From positions 2,046,001-2,110,000 of the forward strand of contig NC_026656.2 of the NCBI RefSeq assembly GCF_000004075.3: DNA of 64,000 nucleotides, read 5' to 3'. Source of the DNA: Cucumis sativus (Eukaryota > Streptophyta > Magnoliopsida > Cucurbitales > Cucurbitaceae). Both the position numbers and the translations under genes were made by a program. Shown here piece by piece: positions 33,992 to 46,575 of this stretch (positions are counted from its first letter, which is position 1; every line of letters starts with the position of its first letter). The notes beneath the pieces were generated by a model, which saw only the letters and a program-made list of their open reading frames with translations, was not told the DNA's origin and ran no database searches.

Positions 33992-35121
33992 TTAATCGTC
34001 TTCTAGATTGATGGAATCTTTGAACTTCCCGTACAGAATTTTCTTCAACTCAGCCATCTGGGCCACGATAGAATCCTTTTCTTCCTTAAGTTTCTCCAAG
34101 TTCTCAACATTTTCCTCCTTCATTTGTTCCAACCTGCCTTCAACTTCTTCCTTCGGTATATGGGCAAAAACTTCCCCAATTTGGAAACGAATCACATCGT
34201 CATCACTGAGAATCAACTCATTACTTGCATCCTCTAGATTCTCATTTGTTTCCTATAAAAAGTAACCATCAAAGGTAAGTTAAATACGACTATTATAACA
34301 ACCAGAAGTGTGTTTAGCCAATTTCCATGGTATTCAAAAGTGATTTTGATAGTTCCCCTTGGAAGGCACTTTGAGATGATTATGCAGAAAGAAATTTCCC
34401 TTAAAAGCGTTACCCTCAAAAGTCATCCCAAATTCACTAACTCTAATAAACATTTGGTTGCAGGCACATTCTACAAGACAGAAAATATTGATGAATCGCT
34501 TCACTGACTAAAGTCTCCCAAGTTCCAAACACCACAAAAGAGTAAATACATTGTGCTGAAGAACAAAACAGGAATTTAAATCAAATTAGTCAATATTTTG
34601 GGGAAATTATATGGATAAAGATACTATCATGTTTAGATCCACTTGCCTCTGAAAGTAGAAAAATTAAATCCAAAAAGAAAATGGTATCAAGAAACAACCA
34701 AAATGAGAACTTTAGCAACATTTCAAGCATTCACGAAGACAAACTCTAATCCAATATCACATTGATACTCAAAATCCATCAGAGAAATTAAGCAGACGCG
34801 TCAAAATTTTGAAGTAAAAAAGAAAACGAAGACCAAATCATGAAATACCCAATTCCTGGGATGCAATCAATACCTTTGCAGTTCTAATCTCATCTTCAAG
34901 CTCGTGGAACCGATTGTTCAACCGACTAAATTTGTTAATGTTCTGTTGGTCCTCCCACGTGACCTCCGACTCAGATCCTCCGCCCTGTGCAGATTAGGTA
35001 TCAATTAAACCATTGTGAAAGAAGGGAAAAACAAAGAGAAATTTGTATAACAGGAAAGGAAAAAATTTGGGGTTTCAATAGGGAATTTGATTAGGATTAG
35101 GGTTTGGTTTACCTGCTGCAT
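33992..35121 (-). CDS. PFD4: Prefoldin subunit 4
   Basis: Three minus-strand exons, 35113-35121, 34874-34984 and 33992-34252, give 126 residues, the family's usual length. The first coding exon is only nine bases (Met-Gln-Gln). The second starts [20 protein letters not shown], the conserved N-terminus, and all junctions are GT-AG at phase 0. Two long coiled-coil helices flank a beta-hairpin ([17 protein letters not shown]). The C-terminus ends [13 protein letters not shown], nearly invariant in plants. Prefoldin is a hexameric cytosolic chaperone that passes nascent actin and tubulin to the CCT chaperonin; PFD4 is a beta-type subunit. Plant prefoldin also acts in the nucleus. No abnormality is seen. 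Confidence 0.95.
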
Positions 35122-36804
35122 GTCGGAACAATCAAATCCGTCGTAGTGAAGAATAAGAGAGAAATGGAAGGTAAAGTCACTTTGGAGCTCCGATTCAAAT
35201 TACAAAAACAACCCTACTATGTTAAGGAAATATAACATTGGAAAAATAATCCAAATCATTCCTAAAATATGAAATTTGTTACCATTATAGTGTACGATAT
35301 TTGGACACCGAACGTATTGGAGAGCCTCGATCGTGATATGAAACTCATTTCGTTCTAACACATTTTAATTAGATTCTATTTGTTAGTTTTTTATTTGTCA
35401 ATATTTTGATTCTTAAATAGGTATCAAAACTTAATCTCAACGTTATATTTAATTTTTTTAAAATCAGTAGATTCAACTGACGTAGTGTTTATACTTTTGA
35501 CTTCAAAGTTGAAGATTTGATTTTTCTCAGTTGGATGTTGTAAGAAAAAAAAAAAAACTATTTTTTACTCTAAGGGTTGTTTAGTTATTGCTTAATTATA
35601 ATTTTTGAAAAATTATTTTTACATTCTAAACTTTAAATTCTGTTCAGTGTGTGTGTTTTTTTTGTTGACTCAACCAAAATACAGGAAACAATATTTCTTT
35701 TAGAAAAATCATTTTAAATGAAAATAAAAGTTATAAATATAGTTAAATATTATAGTTTTCTTATTATAGAAAACTTGACAAACAACAATCATACATTAAA
35801 AAAAATATATTTTTGACATAGCAAATTATAAATGAAAGATTAACGTAAATACAGTACAAAAAATAAAATACAAAATACCTAATTCAATATTAACAAAAAC
35901 ATTACAAGTGAAGAACTTTTTATCATACATAATCAATTATATAATCAATTATAGTTAAGTATTGACAACAAGACGTTGGTGTGGTAGATATGGCTGAAAA
36001 TTCAAATCTACCAACCTAACTTAAATTTAACACAAATATACCATTACCAATTATGTATATATAAAATATAAAAACATAATACCATAAATGCAAGGAAAGT
36101 TAAATATTTTCCACTTAAAAAAGAAAAAGAAAAAGAAAAAACCAAATCTAAGCTCCAAACAAAACAATCCCAAATTGATATATAAAAAGCATCCAACAAT
36201 ATTTTGAATTGAATAACTCAAAATACCAAATCTACCAATCTCTTTAACCCCCTAATCTAACTCCTATCTCTTTTACTATATTGCATGCTTTTAAAACACT
36301 ACACTATCAACTTTTACTTTCCAAACCTCTTTCAAAATGTAACTCATACGTTGCCTTTCTTTGATAAAAGTTTCAACACATTAATGTAGTAGCCAATGAA
36401 AAATGTTTTACTATAACCCATCTTTATCTTTATATTAACAAAAATGCATGTGTATAACATTGAGATAAAAAGAAAAATGACTTCATAATTTGAAGTATTC
36501 ATTTGAAATGAAGAACTTGAAGGGAATGGTATTTGTTTATTGAAAAGAAAAAGTAGGAAAATGAATGAAAAGAGGAAATTTTGAAAATGGTGAATAGTAA
36601 GGTTATATTTTGGATAACGTGGGCAGAGGATTGACGGCGCAGTTTATCCATTTTTCGTACCAAATTACCAAACTCGAACCCTCAACTCACTTTCCAACTC
36701 GATCTCCAACTCACTTTTTCCTCAAAACAATGCACAAATCTGCCAAATAGTGCTCGCACCCGCTCCCCTTTGTTTCGTAGATATATAATTTATCATATTA
36801 TATA

Positions 36805-36826
36805 ATATATATATATATATATATAT
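36805..36826. repeat. (AT)n microsatellite at the DRIP2-like promoter
   Basis: Eleven uninterrupted AT dinucleotides, about 330 nt upstream of the DRIP2-like ATG. It could itself serve as the TATA element, so length changes might affect start-site choice. Confidence 0.8.
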
Positions 36827-37095
36827 TTCTTAAAGACCATGCTATTTCATCGAAACCTCAAACCTTCCCCTTCTCCTATACCTTTCTTGTCCGAAATCAA
36901 AGCAAGAAGAACCCAACCCCACGTAATTTTTCCTCATTCAGATCAATACCCATCTCTGAATTTCCCCAAAATTCCCTTTTGCTTCACATTCAACCTCAGA
37001 TCCATACTTCTCAGTCGTTTTACACAATCAAAGCTCTTCTCTTCACAATCTGGCCTTGATTCTGTGTTGATTTGTGTTAATCTGTGTTTCCTTCA

Positions 37096-37119
37096 ATGTG
37101 GTTTACACAAAGGCTTTAA
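37096..37119 (+). other. Short upstream open reading frame in the DRIP2-like leader
   Basis: ATG TGG TTT ACA CAA AGG CTT TAA encodes seven residues and ends 32 nt before the main ATG at 37152. If transcription starts near 36850, every transcript would carry it and it could damp translation of the ligase. The start site is inferred. Confidence 0.4.
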
Positions 37120-37151
37120 AGAGGAAGAGGGAAAAACGAAGGGGGTTGGTT

Positions 37152-40100
37152 ATGGCGGGTCAAGTGGTGAGAGTGAAGAGGGAAATTCTTGAAGCATGCA
37201 TGACGTGCCCTCTTTGCAACAAGCTCTTGAAGGAAGCTACTACCATATCTCTTTGTCTTCACACGTGTAACTTCCTTTCTTCTCTTCTTTTTCCCCTTTA
37301 ATGTCTCTTTTATTTGATCTTTACCTTCCATTTGTGTCTCTCTCTCTCTGTTTCTCTTTGTTCTGCATGTTTTTCCCCTTCTTCGGTTTCTCTTTTTTAC
37401 TTGTTTTGTGATCTGGGTTGCTCCCAATTTTGCTTCTTCTGATGGGTTTTTGGAGCTTTTGCATTTTGATTCATGCGAACTAATGTGGTATAAAAAGTGT
37501 TTTTTTTTCTTTCTTTAGATTGAACTATTCCAATATTCTTACGTAAAATCTTTCACCATATGCGTTTGATTCCTCTTTTTGGATCAATATATGTGTTTGC
37601 TGTTCTATCTTCTCTTCCTCAATTTTTTGATTTCTCATGGCTTCTTTAAACAGTTCACTCCAGCTGGGTTCAGTTGAATTTGGTTGTTGTTTCTTCTGTT
37701 CTTCAACAACTTTGTTCACTGATCATTTGGTTAGATTAAAAAGATTCGAAATTTTAGCTGAAATTATATCTTTACTTACTTGATTTCAGTTGCTCTACAT
37801 TACTTAAGTAACTAAATACTGAAATTTTTAGAAGACGCTGTGCTCCTTAATAAGCTAATATTGTGATACTTACTCGGGATGCTTTAAGGATATCTGAGGC
37901 TTTGTCTTACTTAGATGCCTAATTGTTTACATGTGAATTAAAAATTGCGAACAGGTTTTGGAAATGGGGCGGGTAGCTGTCTTCACATATTATTATGATC
38001 GAGTTGTATTGTATTTGAAGTCCTAGAGATATCAAGCTTGATTTTCTACTAATATAAACTTCTCAGATCGATGGATTTATGCATGCAACGACTTCTTCTG
38101 TTGATGTTTTCATTAATATCATTAATATTTCTTGTCTTTGCGTTTGCTTATCTGAACATCAAGCAATTGATAACTCTATATGGATATTGAATATGTTGGA
38201 CTTCTCGAAATCGATCCGATACCCGTTTGACATTGCTATAATGCATATATTTTCAGATGATTTTGTTTTGTACTTTCTGTACTGACCTGGCCAAGAATGT
38301 TGTTGCATTGAATTGTTCTGAGGTCTACTGAATCCTACTGCTACAAATGGGATGATAAGATTTCCCTGCATTTTCTTTTTTCTAACTATTTACTTCTGAA
38401 ATTTATAGGTCCCGTTTGATGATAGTTTAGTTTTTTATTTTTGTTTTTTAAATCTATGCCTATGAAAAATAGTTGTACCTATGTTTTTTTGTTCGGTTTT
38501 CACTCTTTGTTAATTTTAGCCAAAAAAATTATAAATTTTCACTCTTTTTTTAAAAAAGGTTTTTGTTTTATATATTTATTAAAATAAAAATAAATTTGTC
38601 CACAAATAAACTTAATTTATCTAAAAAAAATAATCAAATGTGTCCTTAAAGATCTTGTTTGGCAGCTATAATAACTGTATTTATATCTGCAAACTGTGAA
38701 ATTGCACCTCTTATACTGTGTTTATTTATATTTGTATTTGTTTGTGACTTTTGTGAATGTGTTTAAATAACATTCCATTACTTACTCAAACTCATATATT
38801 GGTGGATTTTCAAATGCTAGCTTTCTAATACATTTAAATTTTGGTTGCACACCAGTTTGCAGGAAATGCATATATGAGAAACTCTCAGACGACGAGGTTG
38901 ATTGTTGTCCTGTATGCGACATTGATCTGGGCTGTCTTCCTGTGGAAAAATTGAGGTCTGTTATTTTAATTCTGTAGATGTCCACCTTTTAATTTGATAT
39001 CCGTTGAACATATATAGCTGTTAGGTGAAGTAATTTGTTGGGAAGAAAGAGCTGTCTTAAGATCCTAAAGAAATTATCAAGGTTTATGCTTCCATGCTCT
39101 TCTATGCTATAAAAGAGTTTTGATGATACTATTGGCAGTGGCAGTGTAGTGTTGCTTGGGATATGAGGACAATTTAATGGTTGACTCTAGAGTAAGAAAA
39201 ATTGTGAAAGGGGTCAAAAAACAGAAGTGGAACACGGACGACGAAAGGGAAACTAGTTATGGAAGAGTTGGTCTGGCTCACTTCATTTTTCCTCGAGGGG
39301 GTTTCATCCCCTTTGTCTAATGATCACATTTCAATCACTAGATTAAATGAAGGAGTGAAGTATATCTAGATTATTAACAGAAACAGAACAGAATTACATG
39401 GTCTAAAACTGTCGCCTGGGATCTTCCAATCAAAATTTTCTAAAATTTAGTTTGCTAAAGTAGCCACCAAAGGATGAAGATGTCCCTAGGTTTATTACAC
39501 ACTACCTCTTTGTTTTCAGGCATAACTGAGGATTTCAAAGAAAATGTCAACTTTTCTGCAGAGATATTTAGTTGAAAGATTCGGGAAATGCATACTTTGT
39601 GCTGAATGTGTGGAGGCGCTGTGCTTTGCCCAAGCGATGCTGATCTGAAAAATCATTCATTGTTTTCTTCTTTCTTAGAATTTCTCATACAACCATCGCA
39701 AGAAAGGAAGACAAGATGTTAATACGATGGCTTTCAAGATGTAAAATAACTAATTTAAAATCCACAATTTATTGAAGGGACTTCAGTTTGTTGTTTCCTT
39801 GGATTTGATTTCTTACTGCTAAACTGTAGACCCTTTCTCTTGCCTGTAAATCAAAATGGATTAACGGGTTTCAAAAAGGACTCTAATTTGGTGTTTCCTT
39901 GGATGGGATTTTGTAATGCTATAATTTAGACGCTTTCTTTTGGCTGCTCAGTCATTTAGTTTTATAAGCATCTTGAATATGCTGACTGAAAATGGTACCT
40001 TTTTCTTCTTTTTAAATATGCCTGAAAATAGATTTTCAAGATTTGTATTATTGAATATCGATCCATATGGTGCTGGAACGATTCCACGAAATCAGCAGCC

Positions 40101-42654
40101 AAATTTAGATTTTTATTTATCTTTTGCAGGCCAGACCACAATTTACAAGATATAAGGGCCAAAATATTTCCTCTTAAACGGAGAAAGATTTGTGCACCTG
40201 AAATTTCACCCTTGGCTTCATTGCCTGTAAAAAGGAAGGAGAGATCGCTATCTTCGTTGGTCGTAAACACTCCCAAAGTGTCAATGCAGAGTGGTGGTTT
40301 GACTGGAAGAAGATCCAAGAATGTTGGAAGAACGGCTGCTGCTTTACGAAGATGTAATTTTGGCACTGAGGAACCGCTAAAGAAAGAAGAAGATTCTGGA
40401 GAAGATCATACAACTAGTTCCAGCTCTTCTGATTATTTGAAAAATGTTCGCTTTCGGCAGAGAAGGCAGGTAAGTGGATTTACTTAATGTGCGGTTTATG
40501 TTGTAGAAACATTGTTAGAATATAGGAAAAATTCTCAAAATTGTAGTAGTCTGAAAACATTCAATGGTGATAAATGTACGAAATTGTTGCAGGACTCGTC
40601 TATGCCTGAGCCTTCTAACAGTCTAAGACACGAGCATCTTAAGAATAATGTAGAAGCAGTAGAAGGAAAAGCCGATCTCTGGACTCCTTTGAATTGTTTG
40701 GTTGAAGCTGCTAACAGAACGAAGTCTACCAAGCTAAATTTCCAAGGGTCATCAATGGCCAAACTAGAACCATCTAATGTCGCTGATGGCGATGTTGATG
40801 CAGAAGAAACTAAGGAGAAAGCACTGTCACTTGGAGCTCCAAATTATGGATTATTTATGCCAAAAGCAAGAAATAAGGAGCATGGAAGCAACCCAAAGGC
40901 AAAAGATAACCATAATAATGGGACTGCATCACTCCCAGAAACCATGAAACGCAAAAGATTGAGGGCAACTGCTCGCAACAAGGCAGCTGCATCTGCTGAG
41001 CTCAGTTCTCCAGCACAACTCGTGCTTGATGCGTCAGCTGCTAAATGTAGAAGAAATAGTCCAATCTGGTTCACATTAATAGCTTCGGAGGACAGGTAAT
41101 ATACTCCACCTTTCATATATTTTTAAAGTGGAATCTGTTATTAAGTTTGTTACCAACTGATTTGTTATTAAAAGTTTTAGGAAAGGTGGTTTTCCGTTGC
41201 CTCAAATATCAACTCCGTACTTGAGAATAAAGTAAGTTACTCTCGTATTATTATTTCTTGCAAATAAACTTGTGATATCTTTACATGCTTTTCAATGATG
41301 TGGCAAAACATTAATGTTACAACTCTATAGGAGAAAAATGATCTTGATCCCCTACTTTTAACTTTTGTGCTGATCAAATTTTTAAATCATGGTTTGAAAG
41401 CGTGATGATTTTTTTTTTTAATTTCAAAATTATAATTATAGTATAGTTCAGTTGAAATTGCATTGTCAAACCAAACATTTTCCATGTAATTCATATGGGA
41501 CAATGTCCAAAATCTCTGTGATATCTTTTAAACTGTTTTTATTTTCTCCAAGATATATGAAGTAACTGATGCTCACTTACTGAGTACTATGGTGTTCTGA
41601 TTTTTGATTTATTCATTTATTACATTACAGGGATGGGAAAATGCCTGTTTCTTCCATCCAAAAGTATCTTGTAAAGAAACTAGATCTTAAGAGTGAAGCT
41701 GAGGTGAGTTCCTTGTTACCTTCCAAACAAGTTAAGAAAACAAACCAAAGTTTTTGAATTTTAGCCTATTGGACATATATTATAATTGAGGATTTAATTT
41801 CTGTGTTGATGAACATGTCGCAGTCTCAATGTCAATGAAAATTCGATGGAAATATTGATGCCTTTAAAAAGTCTTGAAAAAAAAGTTCAAAACTATTATT
41901 AGTATTAGTCTTGGAAAGAAATAGACATCTCATGACTAAAAATGCTTATTATTTGTATTCACCTCACATTAGTGATATTTATTGGTGTACATATATTTTT
42001 CTAATTAATGATATTCTCACAATGAAATAGAAACCTCAACTACTCTTTGATTCTCATTGTTGAACCTGCAATATATGAAAAAATTGACATTTTCTTCCAT
42101 GGATACAATTTATATTATTGGTTGAACTCAAGAGTATGGTTCCTTTTGTCATTTAGAATGTGTTGGCTTTATCTAAAAAAGCCTCATAGATTTTCTCAAA
42201 ATATGATTAACAAATTCTTTGAGCATGAATTTGTGAAATTACTGTTTAGTCCTTGAGAAACATGTTCACATCTACTTAATCATAACATACATAAATGAAA
42301 ATTTTCTTGTGTCCCTGAAATGTAGACAAAAATAGCTTCTGGTCTCACTTTTTAATCATTTTTTTTTTTGTGTGTGGACGGGGGGTTAGAATTTTAAATG
42401 TTTTCATGAGCTTGGTTGATCTCAAAGCACCACAATGCTTTGCCAATATGTATAGATGTTTAAATCAAGTTACGTTGCAGGTGGAAATCTTGTGTCGGGG
42501 TCAGCCAGTGCTACCAACACAGCAGCTACAGAACTTAGTCGACTTGTGGTTTCGGACAGCATCAACAGCAAAGAAAACTCCAGCATCTGTTGGCTCATCT
42601 GCAAAGGACTTCGTTATGGTTTTATCATACTGTCGAAAAGTCCAAAGCCCTTGA
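37152..42654 (+). CDS. DRIP2: RING-type E3 ubiquitin ligase, DRIP2/BMI1A type
   Basis: Seven exons: 37152-37266, 38856-38955, 40130-40469, 40593-41095, 41181-41231, 41631-41703 and 42481-42654, giving 451 residues. The C3HC4 RING spans about 19-60: CPLCNKLL, then CLHTFCRKC across the exon 1/2 junction, then CCPVCDIDLG. The downstream RPDHNLQDIRAKIFPLKRRK block is typical of the DRIP/BMI1 group. The middle is Ser/Lys-rich and probably disordered, with a basic RKRLRATARNKAA patch. The C-terminal ubiquitin-like (RAWUL) part includes KYLVKKLDLKSEAEVEI and PTQQLQNLVDLWF. In Arabidopsis, DRIP1/2 ubiquitinate DREB2A in drought signalling, and the same proteins (BMI1A/B) monoubiquitinate H2A in Polycomb repression. 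Donor choice in intron 1 was fixed by the need to restore TFCRKC (AC-GT then GTAACT). Confidence 0.93.
38408..38650. repeat. Degenerate MITE-like T-rich element in DRIP2-like intron 1
   Basis: It begins GGTCCCGTTTGATGATAG and continues TTTTTATTTTTGTTTTT with AAATCTATGCC and A-rich opposing tracts before AATCAAATGTGTCC. This resembles the abundant 'CCCGTTTGATAACCATTT' miniature elements of cucurbit genomes (from memory). Inverted ends are too decayed to define. Confidence 0.4.
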
Positions 42655-44048
42655 CAAATTTCTAAATCCACCCGTTTTTGCTTCTGTACCTCGTTTACAT
42701 CTTCTTGTTATGTTTAATGAGCGTCAAGGTCGGACCCGAAGTTTTCGGGTTCGTCATATTTGTGCGAACATGCAGATGATTATTATAAATCTGAATTCTT
42801 TGATTGTTTTATTTCATTGGTATACCCACATATAATGAACAATTGGTCCAATTCTGTCTCACATTTTTGGCTCCTTTTACTTGTTCTTCAGTCACATACC
42901 TCACTCTTTTTACCAGATTTGTCTGCCAAGGCTGCTACTGTCTTCAGAATTGAGCTGTGTTAGTCTATTACAATCTATGGAAAAGAAAAGATGAGGTGTG
43001 GACATTTTAGGCAATGATCGGATGCATCCGATGTACCTATCTCATATGCTTTCCATCAAGAATAATTTTTTTTTAAAAAAATGAAAGGATGCACCCAATT
43101 TTAATACAGGTTTTTGAAAAGTAGGGGATTGCCAAACACCGATGGGAAATGAAAAGAAAAAAGTGAATAGAGAGTGTCATATATGGTATATGGTTCTGGA
43201 TGAAATATGGTATATTATGTCTCGCTGGGTGACATATAGTATATTACGTCCCTCGAGCTCAAATTCTCACCAAGTAATAAGAAGAAAAATAATGTAAAAA
43301 AAGTTGTCCCAACTAATTTTAACTTTCTCCCTTTCTCCTCTCCCACTCAAGAAAACTTTTCTTTTTCTTCATCCCTCTCACTCGTGTATAGTTGTCACCA
43401 ATTCTCCCTTTCTTCCACTGCTGGCCACGATGCTTTTCACTCAGATTAGCAAACACAAACTTTTATGTCATCGAAGTCATTCAATTAGCAAAACAATGAC
43501 ACTACGTGGCATGACAAAGATGTAATAGTGACAATATACAATGTGGCGTTTTATCATACCTGCACCAAACATGGGTTCATCATACGTGCAACAAGATGGG
43601 GGAAGAGTGGTGAGTACAAAGACATTTTAGTAACACTAGCAAATGGTTAGAAAAACGAAAAAGTCGGGTCAAATATTATACTCAAGTAATTACATACTAA
43701 GTATGAAAACTCTTTTTTTTTTTTTTTATATATATAGTTTTTTTAATCTTCTCATTTCTTGATTTTTCTCCCACCAAGCCATCAACAGCACCATTGGTCA
43801 TAGACTATGACTAAATATTTCACTGATGCAAATGGATGGGAGGTACACGTGGAGAGCAAAGATTGGATGAATAAGGATTGAGTATACAAAACTGTTTGGC
43901 TGTTCTCATATCCAAACTGTGTGGTGCATAAAGATGAAAACTTTTCATTACCCTCAACTTAAAAACACAAAACAACACGAGATCCAAGTTATACAGCCAA
44001 ACAAAAGCCTTTCCCTTCATCCTCAAGCAGGTGTTTTTAGCTGCAAAC
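42655..44048. other. Intergenic between DRIP2-like and PsbW; PsbW promoter
   Basis: It contains DRIP2-like 3' UTR, then AT-rich DNA with loosely repeated ATATGGTATAT blocks at 43180-43250, a T run at 43711-43727, and PsbW upstream sequence with a G-box. No gene is seen; the short frame at 43304-43525 is low-complexity. Confidence 0.4.
43846..43851 (+). promoter_or_regulatory. G-box of the PsbW promoter
   Basis: CACGTG lies 203 nt upstream of the PsbW ATG; an inverted CCAAT (CCATTGG) lies a further 55 nt upstream. G-boxes are classic elements of light-regulated photosynthesis promoters, which fits PsbW. Confidence 0.55.
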
Positions 44049-45045
44049 ATGGCTTCTACTCTGCTTCCTCACTCCAGGCTTTTACTCAAAGGATCATCCA
44101 AGCTTCTTACATCCCCAACAATGGCAGCTCACAGTAAGTTTCTTCGTTTCCAAACAGCTTTTTCACTACTTTTTGTTACCCAAGTACAGACAAAGCTTCA
44201 ACTTTCTTACTCTTCCTTTCAACCACTGAACTGGGTTTTGACCCAATTTTTAAAATCGCTGAAATCCCAAGAGAAACTTTGGTTGTACGAAAATAGCAAT
44301 CGAAAGTGTAAAACCAAACATTTTGTTGATTTTGAATGATGGAAAGCAGGGTGATTTTCAATATGACAAGTGATTTTAGCAATCTCAAAATCACTCCCAA
44401 ACAAATCTCTAGTTTCTCATTAATTGACATGTTTTATGTTAAATATAGACGATAAGTTTAGATTTGACAAAGAATATATGTGAAACGCGAAAGGTTAAAT
44501 TGGGTCGACTTTTGTTCGAACCTGCCTTTCCCCTTTTGCTATCCGTCTCGATCGACCCACAAAACCGAGGTTTAAGTCACGAAGGCTGTTTAAGTTTGAA
44601 TCTGTAAAAATTCTAGAGAACATCATATTCATTATCGAATAAGGAGGAAATAGGCAAGAGTGAGTATGGTAGTGTACATTTTTATCCAAACATACATTTT
44701 AACTGATAGAGCGTACTTTTTCCAGGGTTGCCCACGTTGCAAAAGATGAAGAAGGGAGGGATAAAATGTAGTGTGGAGGAGAAGCCAGAAGGGAAGAAGC
44801 TGTCAGAAGAAAGCATGGTTCCGGGAACAGTGGGCGCAGTGGCGATGGCTGCATTGGCAGCGGCAGGACCTGCGGTGGCGCTGGTGGATGAGAGGTTGAG
44901 CACAGAAGGGACAGGGCTGCCTTTTGGTTTGAGCAACAACCTTCTTGGGTGGATTTTGGCTGTGGTGTTTGCTTTAATTTGGGCTCTATATTTTGTCTAT
45001 GCTTCATCCTTGGATGAGGATGAAGATTCTGGTTTGTCACTTTGA
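44049..45045 (+). CDS. PSBW: Photosystem II reaction centre W protein, chloroplastic
   Basis: Two exons, 44049-44133 and 44726-45045, with a phase-1 GT-AG intron, give 134 residues. The N-terminus ([20 protein letters not shown]) is a stromal transit peptide. The hydrophobic [19 protein letters not shown] segment is the thylakoid-targeting part, after which cleavage leaves the small mature protein. The mature part carries [18 protein letters not shown], one membrane helix, and the acidic [13 protein letters not shown] tail, all diagnostic of PsbW. PsbW sits at the PSII-LHCII interface and stabilises supercomplexes. The intron contains an imperfect inverted-repeat segment (about 44210-44405, GATTTTAGCAATCTCAAAAT against an opposed copy), perhaps a MITE relic. 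Confidence 0.96.
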
Positions 45046-45818
45046 ATCCATCCAAGTTTCTTAATAAGAAGAATTTATATTTAAATACTTGAGTCTATCT
45101 AAGTTGTATTCATCTTTTCACCCTTCACCTAATTGTTATTAAATCTCTTTCTTCAGTGATATTTGTTATCTGTTTTCTTTATTTTAATAAAAAGATGAGA
45201 TAGGAAGATTTTGAAACTTTAATATACAAGCATAAATTTAATTGTAGTTTAATGAATGTGAGACCAATAAGGTTTACTAATAGTCACACACAATCATTTT
45301 TGTCCCTTTCATTCATTTTTTGTAGAGATGATTTGGACACCAACCATTCCCAAAATCATAGTTCACATTGAATAATACTTTGATACTTTGATGGTGGTAT
45401 CAAGTATCAACATTTTTATTCATATTTTCTAAGTAGTTATAGTTCTAATAACAACAAAAAGGATAAATATAGGATTACCTATATTTTGAAACATGTCTAA
45501 CTTTTCTAAAAATCATAACTTCATCAACCACATAAAAAATATATTTATAAATTATAAAAAAAATTAGATTATATAAAGATAGAAACTGATAGACTTCCAT
45601 CCATGTATATCAATGTCATTGATAGATGCGTATTAGCGTCTATCAATATTTATTATTGATAGGATATGAAATCTTGCTATTAGGTTGTAAATATTTTGTC
45701 AAAATAGTAGGAAAGTTATTAATAAAAAAGAAATTTAATTAATTAGAATAAATTTTATTTTGGCATTACGCAAAGTTTTCCCTCTTGTCTTGCTTTGATA
45801 TGTTGTAGGAAGAGAGCA
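45046..45818. other. Intergenic between PsbW and PR-4 copy A (tail-to-tail)
   Basis: PsbW 3' UTR and AT-rich DNA, plus a copy of a dispersed repeat at about 45580-45720. No gene is seen. Confidence 0.4.
45580..45720. repeat. Dispersed repeat with internal palindromic GATAGACTTC/TGATAGA blocks (copy 1)
   Basis: It carries ACTGATAGACTTCCATCC, TCATTGATAGATGCG and GCGTCTATCAATATTTATTA, so the same short word runs in both directions. A second copy at about 57279-57441 has the same vocabulary and flanking TTTGTAAATATTT. It is probably a non-autonomous DNA transposon or satellite-like element common in cucurbits (from memory). Confidence 0.45.
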
Positions 45819-46575
45819 TCAACAATTCACAAAATCATAGTTCATTGTGAGAAAGCCATTAGCAATGCCATTTCCATCGGTGTCGAGACTTTGAAACACT
45901 CCAACGTCCAAATCTAACCCTCCATTACTACATTGATCAACAATTCTCACTGTTTGTTGAGCTCCTGTTTGAACGTTAGTCACCTACATATTCATGTCTT
46001 AATTATTTTTTCTCGCCATCAAACGAATTAATATCATACTTCATCTACACACATGCAAAATAATTAATTTAATGAGATATATTATCTTCGTGGATAAAAC
46101 TAATTTTTAATACGACGAAGGTAAAAAAACTCTGTGATATATAATGCAAGTTTGGCAGTGATAAGGTAAAAAGTGATTGAAAGACGGATAAATCATTAAA
46201 CGATCCTATTTGAATATACCCTTCTAAAATGTTTACGTATGATATTTTAAAGTCATTTCAAACCGATGTTGAACCTATCCAATTAAGAAATGATGGGAGA
46301 AGACATACTAATAAACATAGGCCACAAGAGTGTTGGCCAAGAGGTCCAAGAGGGCCACAAAAGGCAGTCCATCCATATTGGCTACGCCATTCCAAAGGTT
46401 GATTTGCATCCCAGGTTGAACAAAATGCACTCACAGCATTCAAATCCCAATTGATTTGTGGAGCATTGTATAAGTTAAATGTTGCTCTAACGTTACTCCC
46501 ACTTTGAGCTTTGGACATCATTACAAGACATGAACACAACAACATTACAAACGACACCAAACTTTTTTTCTCCAT
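45819..46575 (-). CDS. PR4: Barwin-type PR-4 protein, divergent copy A
   Basis: Two minus-strand exons, 46309-46575 and 45819-45983, joined after CGLCLL, give 143 residues with no internal stop. The signal peptide runs to about SKAQ. There is no hevein domain, so it is a class II PR-4. All six barwin cysteines are present (FCSTWD, FCGPLG, SCGLC, DQCSNGG, VNC). This copy is unusual: the usual ATYHLYNP reads ATFNLYNA, so the putative RNase histidine (His11 in wheatwin numbering, from memory) is Asn. GHLxxNY reads GFLTMNY, so the second histidine (His113) is Phe. CGKCLR reads CGLCLL. The fold should be kept but RNase activity is probably lost or changed. It lies nearest PsbW, and its TATA box is at 46644-46654. 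Confidence 0.9.

Larger units (their letters stand above)
35122..37151. other. Intergenic between divergent PFD4 and DRIP2-like genes
   Basis: AT-rich DNA with the PFD4 leader at one end and the DRIP2-like leader at the other (C-rich from about 36860). The (AT)n microsatellite at 36805-36826 lies where a TATA element would be expected. No further gene is seen. Confidence 0.4.

Noticed and set aside
36839-37192. 117-codon frame overlapping the DRIP2-like start
   Set aside because: Its ATG is only ~13 nt from the AT-rich TATA-like tract, so it is probably upstream of the transcription start; no family resemblance.
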